This document shows, piece by piece, positions 1 through 10,208 of a DNA stretch of 64,000 bases (position 1 is the stretch's first letter; each line of letters begins with the position of its first letter). This stretch comes from Effrenium voratum (taxonomy: Eukaryota > Sar > Dinophyceae > Suessiales > Symbiodiniaceae). The translations under genes were made by a program, and so were the position numbers. The stretch lies in NCBI GenBank assembly GCA_963377175.1, contig CAUJNA010003495.1, forward strand, positions 175,001 through 239,000, given 5' to 3'. The notes under the pieces were generated by a model, which was not told the origin of the DNA, searched no databases, and saw only the letters and a program-made list of their open reading frames with translations.

Positions 1-460
1 TTTTCGTGAGGGTGTCTGGTGGGGCAAAGGAAATTCCATCTTACGCCGCGGAAAGACATCCCTGACTGGCCCTCAAACGCCAAAACCGCCCCAGCTTTCC
101 CCCACCCGAAAAGCTGAAAGTGATCCACTCTCTTTCCCAGACAAGGCTTTGGCAGATTGAAGACCATCATCTTGAAAAAGCCAAAAGCTCCTACTCCAAA
201 AATAGTGGCACTGTTAGGGAAAACGCTTGCTTTCTGGGACCCTGGCTGAAGAATCTACACAGAGCATGTATGGGTTTGCTTGACTTGGAGCATGCAAGCG
301 TAAGAACGTTTCTCTAAAGGGCTGACCATCCTACCAACGTCAAGCAAAAGCGAGTTTTGACCGCGGCACGTGCGTCATGTGAGTGTGTCGTGTGTTCGCA
401 GGTACCCTTTTTGGCAGGCTGTTTCAAAGCAAACAAGGGGCACTAAAAATAATAAAGCGA

Positions 461-655
461 CTAAGCCGCCCAGAACTCTGTCCCAAGGCTCCAGAAGTTG
501 TCGCGAAAGTCGCAGTCGCAGAAGGACCAGTCGGGGGGCAGGCAGCCCTGCATGCTGGACGCCGCGTAGGCGGCCAACAGCCAATTCACCAGGCGAGGCG
601 CCAGCCGCAGCGGCGCCAGCGGGCGTCGCAGCCATCGGCCCGGAGCTTTGTCCAT
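461..655 (-). CDS. candidate terminal exon, host gene (low confidence)
   Basis: This is an open GC-rich frame on the minus strand in otherwise AT-neutral non-coding DNA. It reads as a compact hydrophobic and acidic peptide with LVNWLLAAYAASSMQG, then a Cys/Asp stretch (FCDCDFRDNFW), and ends at a stop at its left edge. GC-rich islands of this kind mark the other candidate exons of the same strand further right, so it may be the last exon of the adaptin-like gene or belong to the next gene. No splice acceptor could be fixed, and a competing frame is open across the same bases. I do not recognise the peptide. Confidence 0.2.
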   Translation of the reverse strand: MDKAPGRWLRRPLAPLRLAPRLVNWLLAAYAASSMQGCLPPDWSFCDCDFRDNFWSLGTEFWAA

Positions 656-3162
656 GGCCGCCCTTCATCAGCGCGGGTCCAGCGCCTGCTGTGTTTTTTA
701 AGGCTAGCGCCGACGCTCGACGCTCGAGGTGGTTCAGCTGGTTGTCCCCCTCAATTCGCCAGAAGTTCGTGTATATAGAAAAGCAGCAAGAACCTATGTT
801 TCCGCGCCAAACCCGAGATACTCTGCTAAGAGTGGGGTTCCCTCGGTTGGCGGAACGAAATTGAAGTTGCCAAACATATTTGGACCCAGCGCATCCTTTG
901 CTGTGGGTAACCTCTTGCCGATTGGAAAGGGAACACCCAAATGAAGCAACCATCTTGGCAAAGCCTTTTCGCCATAAGGTTTTGAGCTTGTGGTTCAGGT
1001 CGTCTGACGAAAGTAAAAATGAGGCAACCGCATCCATCACATGTCTTGCACTGCTTGAGCTGAAAATGGCGAAAAGCACAGAAAACTCTGCAGACTGACA
1101 AAGCCTCACTGGCCAAGTCCCAAAGCTCTCTGGTCAGCTCCGATGAAACTGTCCAAGAAAAAGATCGGGGTGGTGCTGAATTGATGTTGGACATGTTCTT
1201 CAGGGTCCAACCCATCATCTTAATCCCAACGCCCAAGTGAAACCCGGATTCTGGATCGATCCCATCTGGCACTTCTGAAGTCATCTATCCATCCCACGAT
1301 TTTTCGATGGACGCCGTGGTTCCAGGATCACTTCATTCTGCACCACAAACAGACCCCCCTTCTTCAATTTTGGAGAAGACACCCTCACTTGGTGCTTGTC
1401 AGGGTCCCTAGCCCAATGCCCAGCCGTATCTGGCCTTCTTTGGCCTTGGCCATCGACCCCCCGGAAACCCCCTTCTGACTGCGCGGCACACACATGAGAA
1501 AACGATTGTGGCTCAAATAAACATACCAAAATGGCCCCTTGGTACATGGAACCCAAGACTAAAACCTGCGTAGCTCTTTCATTTTGAGAGAGCTGCAACT
1601 TGGCGATCTAGCTCAGTGACTGCTGACACAGGTTGGCAACGTGAAGCGCGACTCCTGGCCGGAAGTTGGCAAAACGGACCCCACAGCGCAGCGAACAGAA
1701 AAAGGCGATATGTCACGCAAAAACCAAATGCGGCGATGTGTGCAATAGCCAGGAAAGGCAAAAGGAAAGCCATATGCGCATAGGCATAGGCATTGCGACC
1801 GCAAAACATGGCGAAGACAAAAAACATGCTCGTGATTCAGAACAAATTAGCAGCGAATGAAAACAGGCCCGAAGCCCCAAGCCATGTGTAAAGGATCACG
1901 AGGAAAGCGAAAGCACCGATTGGCTTTTTGATGGCTCTGTGCCGCAAGCTTCTACCAATGGTGAACGCATCCCTTTAAACCTTCAGGTGGACGTTGTTGT
2001 CGCAACCGCACCACAAGCTTCAGGGACTGTTCCTTTGGAGCGGGCCAGATTCCCCTCCGGACTGCGTCTCCCCTTCAAACTGGCCAAGCACCTAAAAAAA
2101 ACACCAACAAATAGACACACCAACTCAAATCAAGGTTTTTTGGCGGGCCTCTACCCGAAAACCCATGACAAAGGTGGATGGAATATTGATATGAACCAGG
2201 ACCAAAACGCCAGCCTAGGCAACACACGTTGATCGGTCCACGGTGCACAAACTCTTGGTGGGAAGCTGGGAAAGCCATCTTGGCCATGTGCCTATGGGTG
2301 ACTCCTACCTTCACACTTGGGGAGAAAGATGGAAAGGACGAACCTCCGTGACTAATAGACATGGGCAAGTTTGGTGCAGCTCTCTGCCCTATGATTGTGT
2401 GAAAGGACTTCCTCTGGAGTTTGTTGGCAAATGAGTGAGTTGCTCTGTGTTTGTGGGAGAATGAGTGAAAAAACTCAGTGGGTCTCTGATTTCCCAAAGC
2501 GACCAAGGGCCTCTCCTGGATCACGGCATCTGACCTTGATGTCAAGACGCGGCGGCGCGAGTTTCCCTGGCGAGCCATCGCATTTCCAGATGGCTCCATG
2601 AATAGGGCACTCTTGACTTGAACCTAAACATCCACCCCAAGGGGAAACTCGATTTCAGATGGGCCAACCACCAAGGATGGCCACAAGATGTACGTAAGGA
2701 CGGCAAATGTGCTTTGGCCGCTTGCTAGGAGAGCGGGAGATAAGTTGTTGCATGGCGGCCATTGCTTTCTCAAGCTTCACTTACCCGTACGCTCAGAGAC
2801 CGAATCCGCTGGAAGAGATATTCTTCCCAACCGATGCCGGGGGGGAGTTTCGTCCATCCCGACGGAGTTCCTGCAATCCAAAGGGGAACACCAAGAACCA
2901 ACTTTCGAGCTCCCTCCGATGGGGCAAGAAACAAACCAAAGAACTGATAAATACATCTCTGTTCACAAAAAAGGAACCAGGTTTCGCTGTGTGAAGTAGG
3001 AGATCGTCCAGAAAAAGTGAGAATCTCTGTTTACCCCAAACCCTAAGTAGAACCTCTGAAGCAAAAGCTTGTGAAGCATGCCAAAAGCAAAGCCCGAGCA
3101 AAAGCCAAACCGAGCTCCCGAGCTGAGGGATAGATTCGTATAGAGACGTCCCCTTGAAATAC
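656..3162. other. non-coding, intron-like stretch
   Basis: I see no supported gene here. The stretch is unique-looking DNA with short open frames on both strands that lack coding character. It lies between two candidate exons of a minus-strand gene, so it is probably intron. A phrase near 1,537 (CTTGGTACATGGAA followed by AACCTGCG) recurs in weaker form near 41,830, suggesting dispersed intronic repeats. Confidence 0.4.
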
Positions 3163-3275
3163 GGCTGTGGGTCAAAACCAATGGTACCATTTTGGGTTGG
3201 CTGCACCACCCATCGTAGTCTGTTTTAGTGGGATTGGGATGTTCACTGGGGGTACGGGATTTTGACCCATGGCCA
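3163..3275 (+). repeat. dispersed intronic repeat, copy 1
   Basis: The block starting GGCTGTGG, with GTCAAAACCAATGG shortly after, and ending GACCCATGGCCA is present again about 630 bases to the right. Shared landmarks in the same order are ACCATTTTGGG, CACCACCCAT, GGATTGGGATGTTCAC and TTTTGACCCATGGCCA. Small indels separate the copies. Confidence 0.75.
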
Positions 3276-3681
3276 TAATATGTGTGCCAAACCCCTTGCA
3301 ATGAGAGGTCGGGTCGAAGCTGCGAAGCTCGTGATACATTGAGCTCCTCAGAACCCCAACTCGCTTGCCACTTGCAACCGAGGGATCACGTGATGTCCCT
3401 AGTTCCGGACCATTCTCCTCTTTTTGCGGATCTTGTGGCTACGTCTTCTTCTGTTCACACGGCAAGAAAAAGGTCTTTGCTACCCAAAAAGATCTCAAGC
3501 CGACTCGCAGCTGACAGTGAACTGGTCGCACTTCATTGCAGGTCCTTCTGGACACCCCGCCCCCCCCCCCAAACAACAAAAAAAGAAAAGCCCCCGTTTT
3601 GTCTTCGCACATCTTCCAAAACAGGGCCCGCAGCCTCTGGCCCCCAGCCCCTGGCCCCACCCCACCCACCCACCCACCCAC

Positions 3682-3770
3682 CCGTGCGCCGTGTAAGAAG
3701 CACGGCTCGCTGCCGGGCAGCACCCGCCCGGCGGCGATGCCCTCCATCCCTGCGGCACGCTTGAAGCCCG
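3682..3770 (-). CDS. exon of adaptin-like gene (appendage end)
   Basis: The exon lies on the minus strand between an acceptor GGTCTCGCAG (AG at 3,772-3,771) and a donor CGG|GTGGGT. Read in the phase left by the previous exon it gives AGFKRAAGMEGIAAGRVLPG and then SEPCFLHGAR. The phase fits: the preceding exon leaves one base, this one supplies two, and 29 codons follow exactly. The sequence resembles the last beta-strand part of adaptin appendages (resemblance judged by eye, not by search). The frame is open and GC-rich, unlike the surrounding C-rich tracts. Confidence 0.45.
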
Positions 3771-3790
3771 CTGCGAGACCCCCGACACAT

Positions 3791-3917
3791 GGCTGTGGTT
3801 GTCAAAACCAATGGGATACCATTTTGGGGTAGGTGAATTCACCACCCATTTTAGAACCTATTTTCGTGGGGATTGGGATGTTCACGGAGGTACGATTTGG
3901 ATTTTGACCCATGGCCA
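3791..3917 (+). repeat. dispersed intronic repeat, copy 2
   Basis: This is the second copy of the block at 3,163-3,275, with the same landmark words in the same order and several small insertions. It overlaps no exon. Confidence 0.75.
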
Positions 3918-4354
3918 CATGGCGTGGTTCGAAGCAGAGAAACCATCCTGGAGGTCAAACCATGTTGGAAGTTCCGGCCACTGAACGACAACGAACAAAC
4001 TAAAAGCTCCAAATTGGAAAACCTTTGGCGTTGGACAAGTCAGAAATGTAGAAACGTTTTGAATGATACATGTTGTTTTAAATGAGGCCAAAATCTATCC
4101 TAGGAGCCGTCAGTTGGTCCCCTGCAAGGAGGGTGTCTTTGCGCTGGTGATGCAAAGGTCAAACAAGTCCAACCAGAGACCAATTTCAAGACTTCCCCCA
4201 GACAATAGTCCATCATTCGCCTATTGGCCCCGGGCAAACAAGGATTCCCGGGCTGCCGACCTGGCATGAATCCTGGCTGAATCAGAAACTCAAGAAAGTG
4301 CTCTGACCTCTCATGAGACCCCTAAGAACCAGCCTGAGAGTCTCCCGTTCCTTC

Positions 4355-4453
4355 CTGTGGTTTCGGCCCCACTCTGGGCGCCCCGGCCGATAATCTGCAC
4401 CGGGCTGACGTTTAAGGCGCTTTGCATCCGGAACATCAGCTCCTCGCAGTTCC
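4355..4453 (-). CDS. exon of adaptin-like gene (appendage)
   Basis: The exon follows acceptor CTTCTCGCCAG and ends at a non-canonical donor ACAG|GAAGG (GA instead of GT, a donor type known in dinoflagellates). Joined to the exon at 4,565-4,640 it reads on in frame as GNCEELMFRMQSALNVSPVQ, then IIGRGAQSGAETT. The pattern of a Leu/Met-rich helix followed by VQIIG is what I would expect in the platform part of an AP-complex large-subunit ear. It leaves one base, which fits the next exon at 3,770. Confidence 0.5.
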
Positions 4454-4564
4454 CTGGCGAGAAGCGCGAGTCCCCAACCTCCCCAACCTCCCTAACCTCC
4501 CCAACCTTGCCCAACCCCCCCAACTCCCCCACCCCCCCCAACTCGCCCCCCCCCCCCCCCGCGC

Positions 4565-4640
4565 CGATGGACGTGGCCATCTGCACCGAGCGCTCGGACG
4601 CGAGCTGCGGCCAGGTCTGCGCCACCTGCGCCGTGGTCAC
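4565..4640 (-). CDS. exon of adaptin-like gene (appendage start)
   Basis: The acceptor is CCGGCCGCAG and the donor ATCG|GCGCGG (GC type). The 25 codons plus one base read VTTAQVAQTWPQLASERSVQ then MATSIG. The W-P-Q-L-x-S-E-R pattern resembles the start of the adaptin platform subdomain. The phase matches both neighbours: the exon at 5,261 ends on a full codon after CAG, and the next exon supplies GG to complete the Gly codon. This agreement across three junctions is the best evidence that the scattered islands are one spliced gene. Confidence 0.5.
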
Positions 4641-4740
4641 CTGCGGCCGGCGCGGGCGCGGGGTGGGACCGGGTCAACCCAGGCGTCGGGCTTCTTTGGC
4701 AAAAATGGGGGGGAAAAGAAACACAAACCACACTAACAAC

Positions 4741-5168
<428 letters not shown>

Positions 5169-5260
5169 GTTTAAACACACACACAAAAAAAAACTCGAGA
5201 GCCATGCTCTGCTGGGCCTCTGCAAACAAATCTACGGTGCGGGTCCGGCGCGGTCCCCGC

Positions 5261-5341
5261 CTGCAACGGCCCCAGCAACTGCACCTGCGCCGGCTCCGGC
5301 GCCTGCGCCTGCGCCGGCTCCGGTCGTGTGCATACAGTAGA
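5261..5341 (-). CDS. Pro/Ala/Gln hinge exon of adaptin-like gene
   Basis: The minus strand reads a low-complexity hinge, PEPAQAQAPEPAQVQLLGPL plus Q, ending at CAG|GCGGGG, a GC-type donor that leaves phase 0 as required by the exon at 4,640. The 5' end is uncertain: an acceptor GTATCAG at 5,342 keeps the frame open, and a nearer AG would shorten the exon. Repeats of CCGGCGCAGG underlie the peptide repeat. The composition resembles the exons at 38-44 kb, on the other side of the retrotransposon. Confidence 0.4.
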
Positions 5342-6668
5342 CTGATACTCAGATAATGCAATGAACAAATGAATTATATACATCAAGGAAGAAACGAACA
5401 GATACTTGTATATATGTAGATATGTATATGCAGATACATATACATGCAAATAGTCATGACTGTCTCAGGATTGGAGACCCCAAGAGTAATGGGAAAGTCA
5501 TACACAGCCGCTCATCACCGTGAGGCTGCCATAGCTCCTTTTGGTACGGCTCCCAATGACTACCTATGTGCCAGGGTCATAGCTCTTTTAATAGGGATCG
5601 TTTAGAATGCTCGTTGTAGACTCCCACTATCAGACCAAAATAGCGTCACAAAGAAATTGAGAAACATGCCAAGAACCGCAAAGCGGTCCAAACAAAATCC
5701 GATGGCCAGTCCCTTCGTTCCTCGTTCCTCCGACCCAAGAGGCAAATGGAAATCGCCTTGAGCAACTGGAAGTCTCCAGAACGGTGAGATGCCTGTGACA
5801 GGCCTGGCATCCTCCATTGCATTGGAAGCTTGTTAGCCTCTTCGTCTTCGTGCAACCCGAACAAAACAGAGATCAACCTCCCCTGAAGATGAACAAGACA
5901 CGGCCGGAGGTCGAATCAAGGGCAACTGGGCGTCCGGGCCGGCGGCTGGCTGGCGGGCGCGCCCACATCCTCAAAAGATGCGAAAAGCCAAGCACCAATC
6001 TGAGACCTCTAATCCTAAGAACCCATTGCCACCATCTGGCACAAGGATGAAGCTTGAGCACTTTCAGTTTACAAGACTGACGCTCTGCCACTGAGCAAAA
6101 GAGGCTCTGTGCAACCATAGTGGAATTTGACATCGGCGCTCATTTCAGCAATTCTTCGTATAGGGCGTGGGCAGTGGAGGCTGGTTTGCCACGAAGAACA
6201 AGGACGAATGGATCAGTTGCATCCCAATGAACAAATGGTTGACAACAAGCTTAGAAGGGTTTCCCCCTGATTTTGAATCTGGATTGCCCTTTTTCCAACC
6301 GCACTGGAGACCTTCCTCTTCAGAGGCCTCCTGTCCAGTTCATTGGGAAATCTATACCCAAGAGGAAAACCGAAGGGAACAAACTGCCAGCCCTTCGAAG
6401 CGGCTTCCAGCTTGTGAGCAATCTGGAAAGCCATGGCCCGGAGCCAGGGTGGGAAATGACCGCTTCCTCTGTCCGTGATTGGAGTGATACCACCGGTAGG
6501 TCACACATGACTACACAAAGAGGGTTGACGGTTCCCTGATACATAAATGTAGAGAGAGGGAGAATTCTGTGTGTATGTATGTATATATATATATATGTGC
6601 AACCCCCCCCCCGATAAATCTACCTTTCTGCTGGCTATTTTGGAGATGGAATGCCGCTGTTTTATTTG
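5342..6668. other. intron-like stretch left of the retrotransposon
   Basis: Mostly non-coding. One short GC-rich island on the minus strand (about 5,925-5,969) follows acceptor CTTTTGAG and reads DVGAPASQPPARTP, like the other hinge exons; I cannot place its donor. A TGTATGTATATATAT microsatellite lies at about 6,569-6,597, followed by a C-run. The stretch ends at the target-site duplication ATTTG (6,664-6,668). Confidence 0.35.
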
Positions 6669-7051
6669 TGTAATTCGGGCACGAGCCTGTGCCCAGGCAA
6701 TGGGTAAGTTGGGGTAAACAAGCCACAAAAGAAAGGTTCCCCAAAAGCAAACCAATCCCCGGTCCCAAAGATCAGGGTTTCCCACACACCAGAGAACAAC
6801 AACCAAAGGAAAACAAACCAAACAAGAAAAGGGTTAACCCGCAACCTTGGTCGACAACAGGCCGCACGACTGGTCCCTACCAACCTGGCGGCGGCCCGAG
6901 GTCTCTTTCTCCCCCGAGATGCCGTCGGTCGACGCAGGGGTTCGGCGACGCCCATTCGAGGCGCGACGGAACCCAAAACTTGAGCCAAAACACCACAGGT
7001 CGGTCACTAACGCGACGTCCCTGATGATGATATTAACCATGGCTAATCACA
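6669..7051 (-). repeat. 3' LTR (left end on this strand)
   Basis: The LTR begins TGTAATTCG and ends AATCACA on the plus strand. It matches 36,150-36,532 with about five substitutions seen by eye and no indels. The ends form a 7-bp inverted repeat that is perfect in the other copy (TGTGATT/AATCACA). No frame spans it convincingly. Confidence 0.96.
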
Positions 7052-7061
7052 CCCCCCTCAC
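7052..7061 (-). promoter_or_regulatory. polypurine tract next to 3' LTR
   Basis: On the element's coding strand the ten bases just before the 3' LTR read GTGAGGGGGG. A purine run at exactly this place is the expected plus-strand primer site of an LTR element. Confidence 0.75.
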
Positions 7062-7067
7062 GAGGAG

Positions 7068-7083
7068 CCCGTCATATGACGGG
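7068..7083. repeat. perfect 16-bp palindrome beside the polypurine tract
   Basis: CCCGTCATATGACGGG is fully self-complementary and lies six bases from the polypurine tract, in the 3' untranslated part of the element. The rest of 7,084-7,361 shows no gene. Confidence 0.85.
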
Positions 7084-7361
7084 TGGAGCGTGCCATTTAC
7101 TGATAGGATTTAACTGCTCGCATGTGTCCGCAAACAGCTGGACACTACCGCCGTCAGCGGTGGAGCAAACCCACAAAGGCAGTTGCGCGACATCCCGGGC
7201 ATTAAATTCCCGCCACCACCCCGAATTAATCGGGGTAACGCTGTCCAACATACCTTGTGGAAAGGTCCACATGACGACACTAGGTCACAACTGTTTGCAT
7301 CAACAATGCAAGAAGTTTAATTCTTATCAGAAGCCATGAAATAAAAGATAACGTATGTCCA

Positions 7362-8453
7362 TTAGTACCCTCGCCTAACGGCAAGAGGTACTCCTGACCA
7401 TGCGTACCTGAAAAATGCTTGAATTCCGCAAACCCGGGAGTAACCCCCCATCAGTTTGCTTTCCCTCTCACTCACACTGCTTCCTGATGAACACGTCCAG
7501 CAGCCCAGCAGCGGTATGGGAGAGACATGACCTCCGCGCCTCAGCGGTCCGGGAGGAACATCACCACCTCCGCACCGCGCCGACCATTGGAGAATGGACG
7601 CAAGCCTGTCGGCCGCAATCCCGCGCACGGTCCCTATCACGATCCCTTTCGGATCTCCTGCGATCATCTCGCCTTCGATCTCGCTCCCGATCAAGTGAAT
7701 CATCATCACGACGATCACGAGCATCGTCCCTCCTCCGGTCTCGATCATCCTCGCGCCGTGGACGGTATCTGCGCCTTCTCGACTCTCTGGAATCCCTGGT
7801 GTCCACGGTCCTAACGGACCTCCGAGAGGGAGTACGGGAAACATCCGATTCCCTACGCCTCCTCCCAGAGCGATCTCCCCGCCTTCAGGCTTCTTTGCCA
7901 TCGCCTTGGATGCCGTCAAAGGCGCAACCGCATCCTTTGCCGAAGATCTGCCAAGCGCGGAGTGAAGATCATCTCCACTAGCCTCTCTTGCTGCCGCACC
8001 TGGTCTGCTGTCAACGTCATCAGGCCTCGTCGATGCCTCTCGCTTCGTTGACTCTTTCACAGTCTCGTCAGGATCCCAACACAACTTCCTTTCTCTCTTC
8101 TGCCCTTCAGCCGACCCCCGACTACCGCCAGGAGCGTCGTCTCCGCCTACCTTCTCCTTCTTGACCTCAACCCTCGGTTCGGCCTGCTTCGTCTCCTTAG
8201 CCTCAGCCTTCGGAGCCGGAGCACTCTTCGCCTCAGATACAGAAGCGGCCTTCCCTTTTGGCTCGGCCTTTGGAACCGGGGTCATTTTAGCCTTCGCACT
8301 CGGCCTGGCCCCTTCAACCGCTATCGCGACCCAAGTCTTCTTCGGCTGAGCCGCTGCTGCATCAACCTCCATCGGAGCTGGTCCAGTATCATCTTTTGCT
8401 TTTGCCTTTGGGACAGATGGGCTACCGCCCTTACCAGATCCTTTACCTGGCAC
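7362..8453 (-). CDS. Ala/Lys/Pro-rich to Arg/Asp-rich basic protein, frame-broken
   Basis: The frame starts MPGKGSGKGGSPSVPKAKAK and runs through a disordered Lys/Ala/Pro/Glu region of about 200 residues. Around 7,850 the coding character moves to another frame (7,561-7,806), which reads an Arg/Asp dipeptide stretch such as RRRYRPRREDDRDRRRDD. The remaining residues of the long frame are therefore probably out of frame. It overlaps the upstream frame by 133 bases, which fits one protein split by a single-base slip. An RD/RS-like basic tail could bind RNA; that role is inference. No family is recognised. Confidence 0.45.
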   Translation of the reverse strand: MPGKGSGKGGSPSVPKAKAKDDTGPAPMEVDAAAAQPKKTWVAIAVEGARPSAKAKMTPVPKAEPKGKAASVSEAKSAPAPKAEAKETKQAEPRVEVKKEKVGGDDAPGGSRGSAEGQKRERKLCWDPDETVKESTKREASTRPDDVDSRPGAAAREASGDDLHSALGRSSAKDAVAPLTASKAMAKKPEGGEIALGGGVGNRMFPVLPLGGPLGPWTPGIPESREGADTVHGARMIETGGGTMLVIVVMMIHLIGSEIEGEMIAGDPKGIVIGTVRGIAADRLASILQWSARCGGGDVPPGPLRRGGHVSPIPLLGCWTCSSGSSVSERESKLMGGYSRVCGIQAFFRYAWSGVPLAVRRGY

Positions 8454-9247
8454 TTCACCTGACTTCGGTGGTGGGCCGGAAGGACTACCGCCCTTACCGC
8501 CCTTTTCCCCCTTCTTTCCTTTTCCTTTTCCGCCCTTGATGACCGGCTCCTGCTTGGGACCGGGACCCGGCGTGCATGATGCACCGATTGAAGTCCCTCG
8601 ATGTCCACGTCTAATGGTTCGGGCTGACGACCATCAAGAACCGTCCTCACCCTTTCGTCACTGACGTAGACGAACGGGTCGCGGAAGGGTGCGGGAGGCT
8701 CCGACTGTCCGGCACTGATCGCCTTCTGCACCTTGGCTATCGCCTCCTTCAACCTCTTCTTCTCATCGTATCCTGTCTCCGATACCATGTACTGCCTGAG
8801 CTGCGATATCAACGCATGACTTTCCAGGATGTCCACGTCCTTCCGATGGGTCGGATACAATGGAGTCAGATGACCAGCCGCGGAGCCGATCACGTACGCC
8901 ATCGGAATATAGAAGGACAAGTACGTGTCATGGCGAGCGAACTTCCTGACGGAAGTCGTCATACGCCTACCCCACTGAGCAGCATGCCTTGGGTTAGCCC
9001 GGAAGTACTCCGTGACCGACTCAAATCTATCGACTTGATTGGTCAAAATCAGGTGCTTCGCTACCCACTTCTCCACGAACGCATCTGATGCCGAGATCCC
9101 CGACACATAGGAGAATTGGAAGAGCACCTTCGCCAGCTCATCCCACGCCGTATCCACTCCTCCCTTGTCTTCACCAAGATAAGGGGGCAGTCTGATGCCG
9201 CTCTGCACCGTCATCCTCAGATCAGACGCCATCGAATAGGAAATCAA
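8321..9247 (-). CDS. retrotransposon accessory frame, unknown
   Basis: About 230 residues look like a folded helical protein (for example FARHDTYLSFYIPMAYVIG and ILESHALISQLRQYMVSE). Beyond about 8,600 the frame becomes Arg/Ser/Lys-rich and overlaps the next one. Its 5' end overlaps the upstream frame by 26 bases, again suggesting one longer protein cut by frame slips. Many TAAC/TATC micro-hairpins lie in the neighbouring frames. I do not recognise the family. It lies after RNase H, where ordinary Copia elements carry nothing. Confidence 0.55.
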   Translation of the reverse strand: MISYSMASDLRMTVQSGIRLPPYLGEDKGGVDTAWDELAKVLFQFSYVSGISASDAFVEKWVAKHLILTNQVDRFESVTEYFRANPRHAAQWGRRMTTSVRKFARHDTYLSFYIPMAYVIGSAAGHLTPLYPTHRKDVDILESHALISQLRQYMVSETGYDEKKRLKEAIAKVQKAISAGQSEPPAPFRDPFVYVSDERVRTVLDGRQPEPLDVDIEGLQSVHHARRVPVPSRSRSSRAEKEKERRGKRAVRAVVLPAHHRSQVKCQVKDLVRAVAHLSQRQKQKMILDQLRWRLMQQRLSRRRLGSR

Positions 9248-10208
9248 GTTCCTCTTGCTTGGGCTTGAACTGCCCCATGCTCCTCACCCACTCCGGGACG
9301 ATGCGGCACCTCTCGAAGTCATTTTCCTCCGCGTTGGGGATGAAGTTCGGGTAAAAGACCGGGAGCGCGCAGCCAGGACACAAATGCATCCCATTTGGCG
9401 TCATCTCCGCGCACCTCAAACAGAACGTGGTAGTCACACTCAACCGGACCTCTTCCCGCGAACGCCTGTGCTCTCCCCTAACGGGGGTGAAGTCACCATA
9501 GTCCCATGCCCGATGGTACACTATCGTGTAATCATCGTACATGTACGCCGCCTTCCAAGCTCCCATGTGGATCTCGTTCCTAACGGCAAGAGTCTTCCTT
9601 CTCGTCAAAAACACGGGCCCAACCAAGGACCAGTGCACCCGAAGGTCCACCATTACCACCACGTACCTACCGGAGTAGTTCCGCAGCCTGTCTCTGACAT
9701 ACCACGAAGGCGATACCTCGGCATCCGGCGCCATGGCTCCCACAAGTGGGATCAGACCCTCATCCTGCCTACCATCCCCAATGGTCTCGTACACATCAGG
9801 TCTCGTGATCAATATCTCGATCATGGCCTTTCCGTTTCGCCTCACCCTTTGGAGCTGAACCGCCTTCCGAAAGTCCGAGAACTTCATAATGACGTACCCC
9901 ACCATGGAAAGTTCATTCCAATGCATCTCGTACATCAGAGATCCGCCAGGTGCATCTTCTTGAGTGTACCTATGCCTAACGGCACTGTAACTCATGTCGC
10001 GTCCAATCCGCGTGTGCCTAACAGCCACCAACCTAGTGCTCTCCTTGAGGAGGACACCATTCCCGTCGTACATGACCATGAGCATCGCCTCAACTTGCCC
10101 TATCGGGAAAGCTTTGAGCGTCGGAATGAAGAACCTCCACGACATCTCGGCGTTCTCCATGCCCGAGATCTCCTTCAGGAACCAGATGGCCTGGTCACTC
10201 TGCCTCAC
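9222..10208 (-). CDS. accessory frame with C-terminal zinc ribbon, unknown
   Basis: The frame is about 330 residues, rich in aromatic and charged residues. Near the C-terminus CLRCAEMTPNGMHLCPGCAL gives two CxxC pairs, a zinc-ribbon arrangement. The N-terminus reads straight on from the upstream frame in sense (WFLKEISGMENAEMSWRFF), with a 14-base overlap, so the two are probably one polypeptide separated by an indel. Role unknown; nucleic-acid binding is possible from the ribbon. Confidence 0.55.
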   Translation of the reverse strand: MRQSDQAIWFLKEISGMENAEMSWRFFIPTLKAFPIGQVEAMLMVMYDGNGVLLKESTRLVAVRHTRIGRDMSYSAVRHRYTQEDAPGGSLMYEMHWNELSMVGYVIMKFSDFRKAVQLQRVRRNGKAMIEILITRPDVYETIGDGRQDEGLIPLVGAMAPDAEVSPSWYVRDRLRNYSGRYVVVMVDLRVHWSLVGPVFLTRRKTLAVRNEIHMGAWKAAYMYDDYTIVYHRAWDYGDFTPVRGEHRRSREEVRLSVTTTFCLRCAEMTPNGMHLCPGCALPVFYPNFIPNAEENDFERCRIVPEWVRSMGQFKPKQEELDFLFDGV